Assembly: GCA_003499955.1 (NCBI GenBank)
Contig: DNRP01000072.1
Span: 18,201 to 23,510, forward strand
Source: Cyanobacteria bacterium UBA9971
GTDB lineage: Bacteria; Cyanobacteriota; Vampirovibrionia; Gastranaerophilales; UBA9971
Length of the DNA: 5,310 bases
Direction: 5' to 3'
The stretch's first letter is position 1, and every line of letters starts with the position of its first letter. A model generated the notes under the pieces. The model was not told where the DNA came from, made no database searches, and saw nothing but the letters and a program-made list of their open reading frames with translations. Shown one piece after another: positions 1-5,146 of the stretch. The position numbers were made by a program, and so were the translations under genes.

Positions 1-29
1 CATGTAACGATATTTAAAAAATATATAAT

Positions 30-57
30 TTGTATATATTTTTTGTTTTTATATAAA
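30..57 (+). promoter_or_regulatory. possible promoter of the 76-aa gene
   Basis: TTGTAT at 30-35 and TATAAA at 52-57 are separated by 16 bases, a reasonable sigma-70-like arrangement upstream of the small gene starting at 154. The whole first 150 bases are extremely AT-rich, so other pairs (for example a TATAAA at 70-75) are possible. The assignment is weak. Confidence 0.3.
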
Positions 58-90
58 CATAGAGATGTGTATAAATATATTTTTTTATAG

Positions 91-116
91 CAGTAGTCAT
101 TTACAGTAGTCATTTT
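91..116 (+). repeat. two tandem 13-bp repeats in the 5' leader
   Basis: CAGTAGTCATTT occurs at 91-102 and again at 104-115, with one base (A, then T) after each copy, giving a 13-bp period. A fragment, CAGTTTTA, follows at 123-130. The repeats end about 38 bases before the start codon of the 76-residue gene. They would therefore lie in its leader RNA or just upstream of transcription start. They could be a tandem binding site for a regulator or a simple duplication; the sequence alone does not decide. Confidence 0.75.
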
Positions 117-153
117 TATTAGCAGTTTTAAAAATTAGAGATAGGAGATTTTT

Positions 154-384
154 ATGATTCAAGGTATTCAAGGACCTCAGAAATTTCTTGGCGTTAATCC
201 GGCTCAAGCTCAACCAAAACCTCAAGTGCAGCCTCATAAGGAAAAAGAACCCGATATAGGAGCGCTTTTAGGTGGAAAAAAACCTGATGGAATAAAAACT
301 GTTCAAAATAGTATTCAGAACAGGCTTGGAAATATTGAAAAAATAGGTGCAGAAAACAAAAAACCGCTTGATATAAAAGCATAA
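154..384 (+). CDS. small proline/glutamine-rich protein of unknown function (76 aa)
   Basis: I do not recognise a family. The start is well supported: AGGAG at 143-147 lies six bases before ATG, and the frame ends in TAA directly before a strong terminator at 424-464. The N-terminal third (residues 1-32) is rich in Gln, Pro and Ala (PQKFLGVNPAQAQPKPQVQP). Residues 33-45 include a short ALLGGKKP stretch, and residues 46-76 are Lys/Asn/Ile-rich and could form one helix. There is no signal peptide, membrane segment or cysteine, so a small, soluble, largely disordered protein is likely. The N-terminal segment ending in F-L-G resembles the beginning of the 125-residue protein at 3082-3459, which has F-T-G near residue 14. 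This is probably a single-gene transcript. Confidence 0.7.
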   Translation: MIQGIQGPQKFLGVNPAQAQPKPQVQPHKEKEPDIGALLGGKKPDGIKTVQNSIQNRLGNIEKIGAENKKPLDIKA

Positions 385-423
385 AAAAATAAGACGTTTT
401 AAAATACACATCTTTATAAATTT

Positions 424-464
424 AAAAAGTGTTGCAGTTTTAATAATTGCAGCACTTTTTGTTT
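424..464 (+). terminator. intrinsic terminator of the 76-aa gene
   Basis: A 13-bp stem forms between 424-436 (AAAAAGTGTTGCA) and 448-460 (TGCAGCACTTTTT), with one G-U pair and an 11-base loop. The right arm ends in five Ts and runs on into GTTT. It lies 40 bases after the stop codon at 384. The A-run on the left arm means it could also work on the opposite strand. Confidence 0.85.
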
Positions 465-478
465 AGGTTTTTGCAAAT

Positions 479-513
479 AAAAATAGACCGGATGTAGGGC
501 TAATCCGGTCTAT
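479..513 (-). terminator. hairpin with U-tract, minus-strand terminator
   Basis: ATAGACCGGAT (483-493) and ATCCGGTCTAT (503-513) form a perfect 11-bp stem with a 9-base loop. Read on the minus strand, the stem is followed by TTTTTATTT; on the plus strand there is no U-tract. It therefore best fits a terminator for transcription coming from uvsE, acting as a backstop about 220 bases beyond that stop codon. Confidence 0.55.
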
Positions 514-628
514 AGTTAAAACAGACGGTTAAGTGAGAATGAATAAAGCACATTATTATAAAACCAGAAGGAAACACTGTGTGAAACTGCCCGATTGGAT
601 AAATTTGTGTTTAGTATTATGACGGCTA

Positions 629-670
629 GTGTCAAAACGTCGAAAACGGTCAGTTTTCGACGTTTTTCAC
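629..670. terminator. strong hairpin, probable bidirectional terminator after uvsE
   Basis: AAAACGTCGAAAAC (634-647) and GTTTTCGACGTTTT (653-666) form a perfect 14-bp stem with a 5-base loop, GGTCA. GTG (629-631) and CAC (668-670) can extend it beyond a small internal loop. Both ends carry T-runs: TTTTT on the plus strand, and TTTTGACAC after the stem on the minus strand. The nearest gene that needs it is uvsE, whose stop codon lies about 70 bases upstream on the minus strand. Confidence 0.65.
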
Positions 671-687
671 TTTTGTTAGGTCGCCCC

Positions 688-726
688 CTGCAAACTCTCA
701 AAATTAAAAATTTTGGAATTCTGCAG
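688..726 (-). other. imperfect long hairpin just after the uvsE stop
   Basis: The arms 688-705 (beginning CTGCA) and 709-726 (ending TGCAG) pair over about 18 positions, with two mismatches, two G-U pairs and a 3-base loop. The core is CAAAATT/AATTTTG. On the minus strand the hairpin begins 10 bases after the uvsE stop and is followed by GGGGGCGACC rather than a U-tract. It therefore looks more like an mRNA-end stabilising structure than a terminator. Confidence 0.4.
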
Positions 727-736
727 CGGTCTCATT

Positions 737-1657
737 TTATATTTCAATATTTTTCAAGTCAGAATCTGTTTTAAACATTTCATAAACGGCAAGAACGCTT
801 TTATCCTTGTCTTTCGTCTCAAACATTATGTAAAAATCAAGATGCATATATTTCAGGAAAAATTCTTTAAATTCCTGTAAATTTATGGATTCGGCGTGGC
901 TTCCCGCTCTTGCGTCTTTTTTCTGCGTTGAGTAGTGAATATCAGAAATTCCTGATTTTTCGTCCCACGTTGAAAAAAAGATTTTCATTATAAGTTCAAC
1001 ATCTTTGTCTGAGGGTTTTTGTGTGTTTAAAACCTCATGATGCAGGTTGTCAAAAACCAGTGGAATTTCTACTTCTTTATTTATCTGAATTAAATCCCAT
1101 ACATTATAGCTTTTGTCGTCGTTTTCAAGGGTAAGCCTTGATTTAAAGTCTTCGGGAAGTTCTTTATAGACTTTAATGAATCTTTTTATGGCTTCCGGTT
1201 TATCTCCGTATACTCCGCCGGCATGAAAAACGATTTTGTGCGTAGAATCAAGTTCCAGCGAGTCTAAAAATCTTACATGCCATTCAAGTTCTTTAATTGA
1301 GCTTTTTACAACTTCTTCTCGCGGTGAATTTATATTTACCACCTGACTCGGGTGCATGGCGACTTTGAAATTATTTTTTTTGATAAAACTTCCTATATCT
1401 TGCAATTCGTCTTTAAAATCTTCCCACCACTTAATTTTATTGACTTCGTGGGATGCAAATGGGACAACATCAGAGCTTATCCTGAAATGATAAATCTCAT
1501 TTTGCCTATTCCATTCAAGAACCTGTCTTAATCCGTCAAGATTGGTATTTATAAGTTCCCTGAGTTTTGAATCAGAGGCGTTTGCAAGCCGGCATGTCCT
1601 GTTTAAAGGGATTCCCGTTGTTAAATTTATGCAAGCGTAGCCGATTCTGTGTTTCAT
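737..1657 (-). CDS. uvsE: UV damage endonuclease (UvsE/UvdE family)
   Basis: This enzyme nicks DNA on the 5' side of UV photoproducts and some other lesions, starting photolyase-independent excision repair in the cytoplasm. The 306-residue product spans the usual family length as a single TIM barrel. Visible signatures are IGYACINLT (5-13), NRTCR (19-23), WN (49-50), FRISSDVVPF-SH (58-70), HPSQ (102-105), SP (111-112), FHAGGVYGDK (144-153), RLTLENDD (174-181), VFDNLHH (201-207), IHYSTQ (240-245), GSHAE (252-256) and FETKDKD (279-285). Probable metal ligands are H70, H102, H145, E178, D203, H206 or H207, H241, H254 and E280. The ATG at 1657 is chosen because GAGAGGTGA at 1662-1670 ends five bases before it. 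An in-frame TTG at 1672 overlaps that site and is rejected. Two positions look atypical: V106, where many members have Tyr or Phe, and D239, where Thermus UVDE has a modified lysine. The gene is divergent from the DUF89 gene. Confidence 0.93.
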   Translation of the reverse strand: MKHRIGYACINLTTGIPLNRTCRLANASDSKLRELINTNLDGLRQVLEWNRQNEIYHFRISSDVVPFASHEVNKIKWWEDFKDELQDIGSFIKKNNFKVAMHPSQVVNINSPREEVVKSSIKELEWHVRFLDSLELDSTHKIVFHAGGVYGDKPEAIKRFIKVYKELPEDFKSRLTLENDDKSYNVWDLIQINKEVEIPLVFDNLHHEVLNTQKPSDKDVELIMKIFFSTWDEKSGISDIHYSTQKKDARAGSHAESINLQEFKEFFLKYMHLDFYIMFETKDKDKSVLAVYEMFKTDSDLKNIEI

Positions 1658-1715
1658 TTTTTCACCTCTCAATTTAATTTAGCATTATTTTAGAGAGGTT
1701 TTATCCGTCTTTTGC

Positions 1716-1743
1716 ATATCTTAAAAACTCTTTAAGATATAAT
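1716..1743 (+). promoter_or_regulatory. DUF89-gene promoter with overlapping palindromic operator
   Basis: TATAAT at 1738-1743 is a perfect -10 box, placing transcription start near 1750 and the GGAG at 1764-1767 in a short leader. The -35 region is poor: TTGCAT at 1712-1717 sits 20 bases away. A perfect inverted repeat, ATATCTTAAA (1716-1725) and TTTAAGATAT (1731-1740) around AACTC, fills the spacer and covers half of the -10 box. This geometry suits a repressor site, or an activator site that compensates for the weak -35. The repeat lies between uvsE and the DUF89 gene, so it could affect both. A minus-strand TAAAAT at 1687-1692 is a possible -10 for uvsE, without a clear -35. Confidence 0.6.
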
Positions 1744-1774
1744 GAACTTAACCACTACTAAACGGAGAAATTTA

Positions 1775-2647
1775 ATGAAAACCCATTTTGACTGTATTAC
1801 TTGTATGATTAACGGACTTATAAGCCTTTTCAAGCAAGGTTTAATCGAGGAAAAATATCATGAAACCGTTATAAAAGAAGTCCTGACATATTATGCAAAT
1901 ATTGATTACAGTGAAAGTCCGCTGCTTACTAATAGAAATTTGCATCGGGTAATCAGAAAAATCGCAAATAATCCCGATCCTTACAAGAAATTAAAGGATA
2001 ATATGAATAAAGAAGCTGTTAAGTACTGTGAAAAGTATAGAGATTTAGTCCTTGAAAGCGACAATCCTTTAGATAAAGCTTTAAGGCTTGCTGTTGCCGG
2101 AAATATCATTGATTTTGGTCCGGGGCATTCGATAGAGATAGAAAAAACCATTGAAAAAATCCTTAACAAAGATTTTGCGGTTGATGATTCTCTGGAATTG
2201 TTTAATGACATAAAAAAAGCCAAAAATATTCTGTATCTTGGCGATAACACAGGGGAAATTGTATTTGACAAACTCTTTCTGGAAGTCATAGGAAGGTCTG
2301 ACATAACTTTTGTTGTAAGAAATTCGCCGATACTTAACGATGCCACTATGGAAGATGTTAAATTATTCGGGATAGACAAGCTTGTAAAAGTTATGACAAA
2401 TGGAGATAACGCGCCAGGAACACTTCTAGAGCATACTTCGCCTGAATTCAAGGAAATTTTTGACAAAGCCGATCTTATAATTTCTAAAGGGCAGGGGAAT
2501 TTTGAGGGATTGAGCGAATTTAAAGGCAAAAATATTTATTTCCTTCTCATGATTAAGTGTCATATTGTTGCTGAAGATTTAGGGCTTAAGAAAGGCGATT
2601 ACATAGTTAAATCCGCCCTTAAGAGCAAGGATTTTGCAGTTAAATAA
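1775..2647 (+). CDS. DUF89/ARMT1-like metal-dependent phosphatase
   Basis: The product (290 aa) matches the prokaryotic DUF89 group (subfamily I), which has an N-terminal CxxC pair; here it is C7 and C10 in FDCITC. Other family signatures are AGNIIDFG (108-115), LGDNTGEIVFD (155-165), RNSPILNDATMED (182-194), TNGDNAPGT (208-216) and SKGQGNFE (237-244). D157, N158 and probably D189 are the expected metal ligands. Characterised DUF89 proteins are Mn- or Ni/Co-dependent phosphatases proposed to hydrolyse damaged or harmful phosphorylated metabolites; the substrate of this member cannot be read from sequence. The start at 1775 has GGAG seven bases upstream. An in-frame ATG at 1742 falls inside the -10 box and is unlikely to be used. 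The product has no signal peptide or membrane segment and should be cytosolic. The gene is divergent from uvsE and ends 50 bases before a shared terminator, apparently alone in its transcript. Confidence 0.88.
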   Translation: MKTHFDCITCMINGLISLFKQGLIEEKYHETVIKEVLTYYANIDYSESPLLTNRNLHRVIRKIANNPDPYKKLKDNMNKEAVKYCEKYRDLVLESDNPLDKALRLAVAGNIIDFGPGHSIEIEKTIEKILNKDFAVDDSLELFNDIKKAKNILYLGDNTGEIVFDKLFLEVIGRSDITFVVRNSPILNDATMEDVKLFGIDKLVKVMTNGDNAPGTLLEHTSPEFKEIFDKADLIISKGQGNFEGLSEFKGKNIYFLLMIKCHIVAEDLGLKKGDYIVKSALKSKDFAVK

Positions 2648-2696
2648 AAATGGAGTCCTCCTCTGTGATTTTAGTTTGGTTTTGTTTTTTTTGACG

Positions 2697-2733
2697 TAAA
2701 AAGAAGAGGCTGTTGTTCAGCCTCTTCTTTTTA
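2697..2733. terminator. 16-bp bidirectional terminator shared by convergent genes
   Basis: AAAAAGAAGAGGCTG (2698-2712) pairs perfectly with CAGCCTCTTCTTTTT (2718-2732) around a 5-base loop, TTGTT, and T2697/A2733 adds a sixteenth pair. Both directions give an A-run before and a T-run after the GC-rich core. It ends the DUF89 gene on the plus strand, 50 bases after its stop. On the minus strand it ends the 44-residue gene, whose stop codon (2731-2733) is inside the stem. Confidence 0.9.
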
Positions 2734-2865
2734 ACCAGCTATTTTTTTGTCAGTTTCATTAATTTTATTAATAATAAACTCAATTTGTTTTTTCCAGGAT
2801 TGAAGAATTTCTTTTAATTCGGACTTAAACTCGTAAGCTCCTGCCCATGGTGTGTAGTAATGCAT
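2731..2865 (-). CDS. 44-residue protein of unknown function
   Basis: I do not recognise it, but the gene signals are good. AAGGAG lies six bases before ATG at 2865, the frame is uninterrupted for 44 codons, and TAA falls inside the strong terminator at 2697-2733. The protein begins MHYYTPWAGAYEF and continues with a Lys/Glu/Ile-rich segment (residues 14-41) containing LKEILQSWKKQIEFIINKI, which should form an amphipathic helix of about 25 residues. There is no cysteine and no convincing membrane segment, although the helix could lie on a membrane surface or mediate pairing. It is downstream of, and in the same orientation as, the 125-residue gene (gap 216 bases) and a possible 17-codon leader. 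A toxin-like or regulatory small protein is conceivable, but nothing in the sequence proves it. Confidence 0.62.
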   Translation of the reverse strand: MHYYTPWAGAYEFKSELKEILQSWKKQIEFIINKINETDKKIAG

Positions 2866-2881
2866 AGCTTTCTCCTTTGTT

Positions 2882-2935
2882 TTACGGGAGTGTTAAAAAA
2901 GTGAAACAATCAGTTTTACTTTTTTTAAAACTCAT
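2882..2935 (-). CDS. possible 17-codon leader peptide
   Basis: A short frame, MSFKKSKTDCFTFLTLP, begins with ATG at 2935, preceded at six bases by AAGGA (2942-2946). It stops at TAA 2882-2884, sixteen bases before the start of the 44-residue gene and just upstream of that gene's AAGGAG. The arrangement suits a translated leader coupled to the downstream gene. The frame is short and AT-rich and could be chance. It has no run of one amino acid that would suggest classical attenuation. An inverted repeat overlaps most of it. Confidence 0.25.
   Translation of the reverse strand: MSFKKSKTDCFTFLTLP
2888..2933. repeat. imperfect 15-bp inverted repeat upstream of the 44-aa gene
   Basis: GAGTGTTAAAAAAGT (2888-2902) and ACTTTTTTTAAAACTC (2918-2933) are complementary apart from one mismatch and one bulged base, with 15 bases between them. 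The arms are mostly A/T. It could be an RNA hairpin in the leader of the 44-residue gene, an operator dyad, or a weak terminator. A smaller alternative pairing, AGTTTTA with TAAAACT, uses the same right arm at 2912-2932. Confidence 0.5.
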
Positions 2936-3081
2936 TCTAGTTCCTTAACACATACCTTTCTTTTTCTGATATGTATTTAATCGTCCATAAAACACAAAAA
3001 CTTTAGGTTTAAGAAAGCAGAATTAATATATCTTAACAAAATAAACTAGTATAGTTATTTTTTTAAACTCAAATTAAAAAG

Positions 3082-3459
3082 TCATCTTGTTAAACCCATA
3101 TTTTTACAAGCTTCATCAAGTGTTTTTCCAAAATCTCCCAGTTTTCCTAAATTATCTAAAACATAAAGAGCCCGCGTTTTACAATGCCTGGACAATGCAG
3201 GAATTCCCACACTCTCATGGTCTAGAATCATATTATTTACAAAAAATGCACACGGTTTTCTTACAACTTGACCCGGATTTTGTTTTTCAAATTCATCAAG
3301 CTGTGAAGCTATTTTAAATACTATTTTTGCCGAATGATCATCTTTATTTCTAACGGCATAGCTTGTTACTCTTACAAGCCTTTCCATAAAGTCACCTACT
3401 TGAGATTTATGTAATCCCGTAAAACCAACTTTTGGTGAAAAAGATACTGAATTTGACAT
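3082..3459 (-). CDS. hypothetical protein, 125 aa, with N-terminal F-T-G segment
   Basis: I do not recognise a family. The start is firm: AGGAG at 3467-3471 lies seven bases before ATG at 3459. The first 15 residues, MSNSVSFSPKVGFTG, are Ser/Val-rich, uncharged but for one Lys, and neither a signal peptide nor a membrane helix. The rest (16-125) looks like a compact soluble helical domain with several amphipathic stretches: roughly 19-36, 42-58 (HSAKIVFKIASQLDEFE), 69-80 (CAFFVNNMILDH) and 92-120. Cysteines at 70, 93 and 118 are scattered and suggest no metal site. TGA at 3082-3084 is followed on the minus strand by AT-rich sequence without a strong terminator, so reading on into the 44-residue gene is possible. 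It is divergent from the transporter, with 227 bases between starts. Confidence 0.8.
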   Translation of the reverse strand: MSNSVSFSPKVGFTGLHKSQVGDFMERLVRVTSYAVRNKDDHSAKIVFKIASQLDEFEKQNPGQVVRKPCAFFVNNMILDHESVGIPALSRHCKTRALYVLDNLGKLGDFGKTLDEACKNMGLTR

Positions 3460-3546
3460 ATTTTATCTCCTTTTTTTTAAATTTATATTTAAATCAATGC
3501 TCATAAAAACCACGTGAATAAAAAAAATTGCTACCACCTTCCCTTC

Positions 3547-3563
3547 TGTAACAATTCGTTACA
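3547..3563. promoter_or_regulatory. palindromic operator-like site TGTAAC-N5-GTTACA
   Basis: TGTAAC (3547-3552) and GTTACA (3558-3563) form a perfect 6-bp dyad around AATTC, with centres 11 bases apart, about one helical turn. This is typical of a dimeric helix-turn-helix protein site. It sits in the divergent region between the 125-residue gene and the transporter, about 30 bases upstream of the transporter's probable -35. That position fits an activator of the transporter or a shared regulator. No regulator gene is in the window. Confidence 0.5.
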
Positions 3564-3595
3564 ATAAAAAACAAGTTTTTGTAGAGAAAATCTTT

Positions 3596-3622
3596 TTGTT
3601 AAATGAGTTTTTATCTTATAAT
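3596..3622 (+). promoter_or_regulatory. probable promoter of the MFS transporter
   Basis: TATAAT at 3617-3622 is a perfect -10 box. The -35 is either TTGTTA (3596-3601, 15-base spacer) or TTTTGT (3594-3599, 17-base spacer). Transcription would start near 3629, leaving a leader of about 58 bases before the chosen start codon at 3687. Confidence 0.55.
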
Positions 3623-3686
3623 TTGTTCAAATCCACAAATTTAAATGGTTACTTATATAAAAAATAAGAAAAGAGGGCTGCGCTCA

Positions 3687-5117
3687 ATGGCAATGGAGAC
3701 ACTGGAACAAAACACAATTGAGTTGGAAAAACAAACAGACGGGAAAAAACTTTATTCAAATGCGCAATTATTAAACTTTTGTCTAGGATTTTTCGGACTA
3801 CAATTTGCATGGCAGATGAGAATTATCCTTTCAGGACCTGTTACAGAAGGTCTTGGAGCTTCTCCGTTTATTTTCGGCTTGATTTGGCTGGCAGGACCTT
3901 TTACAGGTATGATTGTACAGCCGATTATCGGTGCAATGAGTGATAACCTCAATACAAAATTCGGAAAAAGAAGACCTTTTCTTTTAATTGGAGCTCTTTT
4001 AGCGAGTTTAGCATTATGGGCATTTCCAAATTCCGCAAACATAGTAAATTTCTTTGGTTCTTCATTAGGTCAAAATTTACCTGTTTGGTCTGCTTTATTG
4101 TTTGCTGCGATTACAATTTGGGTTATTGACGGAAGCGTTAACGCTGCTCAAGGTCCTTACCGGGCAATGATTCCTGATAATATGCCACAAGAACAGCACG
4201 CCATTGCTAATTCTTTCTTAAGTTTTGCAATCGGACTCGGCTCTGTTGTCGCAGCGGGAACAGCTCCGTTATTAAAATGGGCGTTTGATTATCAAATGAG
4301 CATACCCGCGCAGTTTATAATGGCTTCCCTAGCCTTTACTCTGGCAACAATATGGACTTGCAGCACAACAAAAGAGCTTGTTTCTAAGCCAGCACAAGTA
4401 GAAAATCCTGAAACAGCGGAAAATAACAGCGGCTTCTGGAATGCTTTAGTCGGATTCTTTAAATTATCTCCCGATGTTTCAAAAATCTGTATAATGCAGT
4501 TATTCACCTGGGTTGGAGTAATGAGTATGTTTATTTTCTTTACACAATTCGCGATTCATAACGTCTTTGCAGTGCCTGATCTTACAAACGCAACAGAAGC
4601 AATAAAAAAATCCTTTGAAAATGCGGTAAATCAAGGAACAAACTTTGCATCAATAAGTTTTGCAATATTTAACCTTATTTGCTTTGTTGTTTCGCTTCCA
4701 ATAGGAATCTTATCCTCAAAATTAGGCAACAAAAATGTTCACGCTTTCTCACTTTTAGTTATGGGATTAGCGTTTTTAGCCATGACATTCACTACAAACG
4801 TAAAAATAGTCGGACTTTGTATGGCTGTAGCAGGTATTGGCTGGGCTTCAATTCTTGCTCTTCCTTTTGCTATGGTTAGCAAGTACATCAAAAAAGGTAC
4901 AGAAGGTTCTGTAATGGGTATATTTAATATATTCATTGCCGGTCCTCAAGTTTTAGTATGCACTTTGCTGGCATGGTTTATCAGCCAGTGTCCTACTCTT
5001 ACAAAAGACAACTATCATTGGGAATACGCTTTTATAATCGGCGCTGTTTCGCTTTTTGCAGCGGCTGTTTTTTCAATGATGATTAACGAAAAAGCTACCG
5101 TCACAGAAAACGCTTAG
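3687..5117 (+). CDS. MFS sugar transporter, SLC45/sucrose-transporter-like
   Basis: This is an inner-membrane secondary transporter of 476 residues with twelve predicted helices, near 27-49, 60-84, 97-116, 132-150, 173-193, 206-225, 266-290, 320-343, 350-370, 372-395, 408-431 and 446-466. A polar central loop (226-262) joins the two halves. Family marks are GPVTEGLG (50-57), GLIWLAGPFTGMIVQPIIG (64-82), the loop 2-3 motif D86-N-L-N-T-K-F-G-K-R-R-P97, IDGSVNAAQGPYRAMIPDN (147-165) and GIGWASILALPFAMVS (383-398). They resemble the glycoside-cation symporter-like/SLC45 group, whose members move sucrose, maltose or other glucosides with protons. The substrate here is unknown, and no glycosidase or sugar kinase gene lies nearby. 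ATG 3687 is preferred because GAGGG at 3673-3677 precedes it by nine bases. The upstream ATG at 3645 lacks a Shine-Dalgarno site; ATG 3693 is a less likely alternative. No U-tract terminator follows, only the palindromic repeats from 5147. Confidence 0.88.
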   Translation: MAMETLEQNTIELEKQTDGKKLYSNAQLLNFCLGFFGLQFAWQMRIILSGPVTEGLGASPFIFGLIWLAGPFTGMIVQPIIGAMSDNLNTKFGKRRPFLLIGALLASLALWAFPNSANIVNFFGSSLGQNLPVWSALLFAAITIWVIDGSVNAAQGPYRAMIPDNMPQEQHAIANSFLSFAIGLGSVVAAGTAPLLKWAFDYQMSIPAQFIMASLAFTLATIWTCSTTKELVSKPAQVENPETAENNSGFWNALVGFFKLSPDVSKICIMQLFTWVGVMSMFIFFTQFAIHNVFAVPDLTNATEAIKKSFENAVNQGTNFASISFAIFNLICFVVSLPIGILSSKLGNKNVHAFSLLVMGLAFLAMTFTTNVKIVGLCMAVAGIGWASILALPFAMVSKYIKKGTEGSVMGIFNIFIAGPQVLVCTLLAWFISQCPTLTKDNYHWEYAFIIGAVSLFAAAVFSMMINEKATVTENA

Positions 5118-5146
5118 TTAAAGTAGAATAAATGTTATCTGGATAG

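Larger units (their letters stand above)
514..736. other. gene-poor interval with several hairpins, no credible CDS
   Basis: This is the middle and right part of the 352-base gap between the 76-residue gene and uvsE. I find no tRNA fold and no open frame with a ribosome binding site. A 61-codon minus-strand frame crosses it, but it begins with TTG, lacks a Shine-Dalgarno sequence and reads straight through the perfect hairpin at 634-666. The interval holds that hairpin, another at 688-726, and an unstructured part (516-628) in which I see nothing. It is best read as the 3' untranslated and terminator zone of uvsE. A small RNA or an intergenic repeat copy is possible. Confidence 0.5.

Noticed and set aside
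516..701. 61-codon minus-strand frame with a basic N-terminus (MRVCRGRPNKSEKRRK)
   Set aside because: It begins at TTG with no Shine-Dalgarno sequence and runs through the perfect hairpin at 634-666; composition is not protein-like. Treated as non-coding.
1658..1672. In-frame upstream TTG start for uvsE
   Set aside because: Its codons overlap the GAGAGGTGA ribosome binding site of the ATG at 1657, and the family's conserved N-terminus starts at MKHRIGY.
1742..1774. Upstream ATG start for the DUF89 gene
   Set aside because: The ATG is inside the TATAAT box and would precede transcription start; the ATG at 1775 has GGAG seven bases upstream and the FDCITC motif follows it directly.
1981..2529. 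Long minus-strand frame of 182 codons
   Set aside because: It is antisense to the DUF89 gene, has no ribosome binding site, and its serine/leucine-rich product is typical of a shadow frame.
2650..2694. 14-codon plus-strand frame after the DUF89 gene
   Set aside because: No ribosome binding site, and a low-complexity T-rich end; likely chance.
3044..3064. Small stem AACTA/TAGTT with a following T7 run, as a terminator
   Set aside because: The stem is only five pairs with one G-C. The T-run is on the plus strand, where no gene lies directly upstream; for the minus-strand 125-residue gene it is too weak to call.
3548..3562. NtcA-type site (GTA-N8-TAC) in the transporter promoter
   Set aside because: The spacing between GTA and TAC is nine bases, not eight, and no nitrogen-control context is visible.
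3645..3686. 14-codon longer start for the transporter
   Set aside because: No Shine-Dalgarno sequence before 3645, and the added residues are basic and not part of the family's first helix; ATG 3687 with GAGGG is better.
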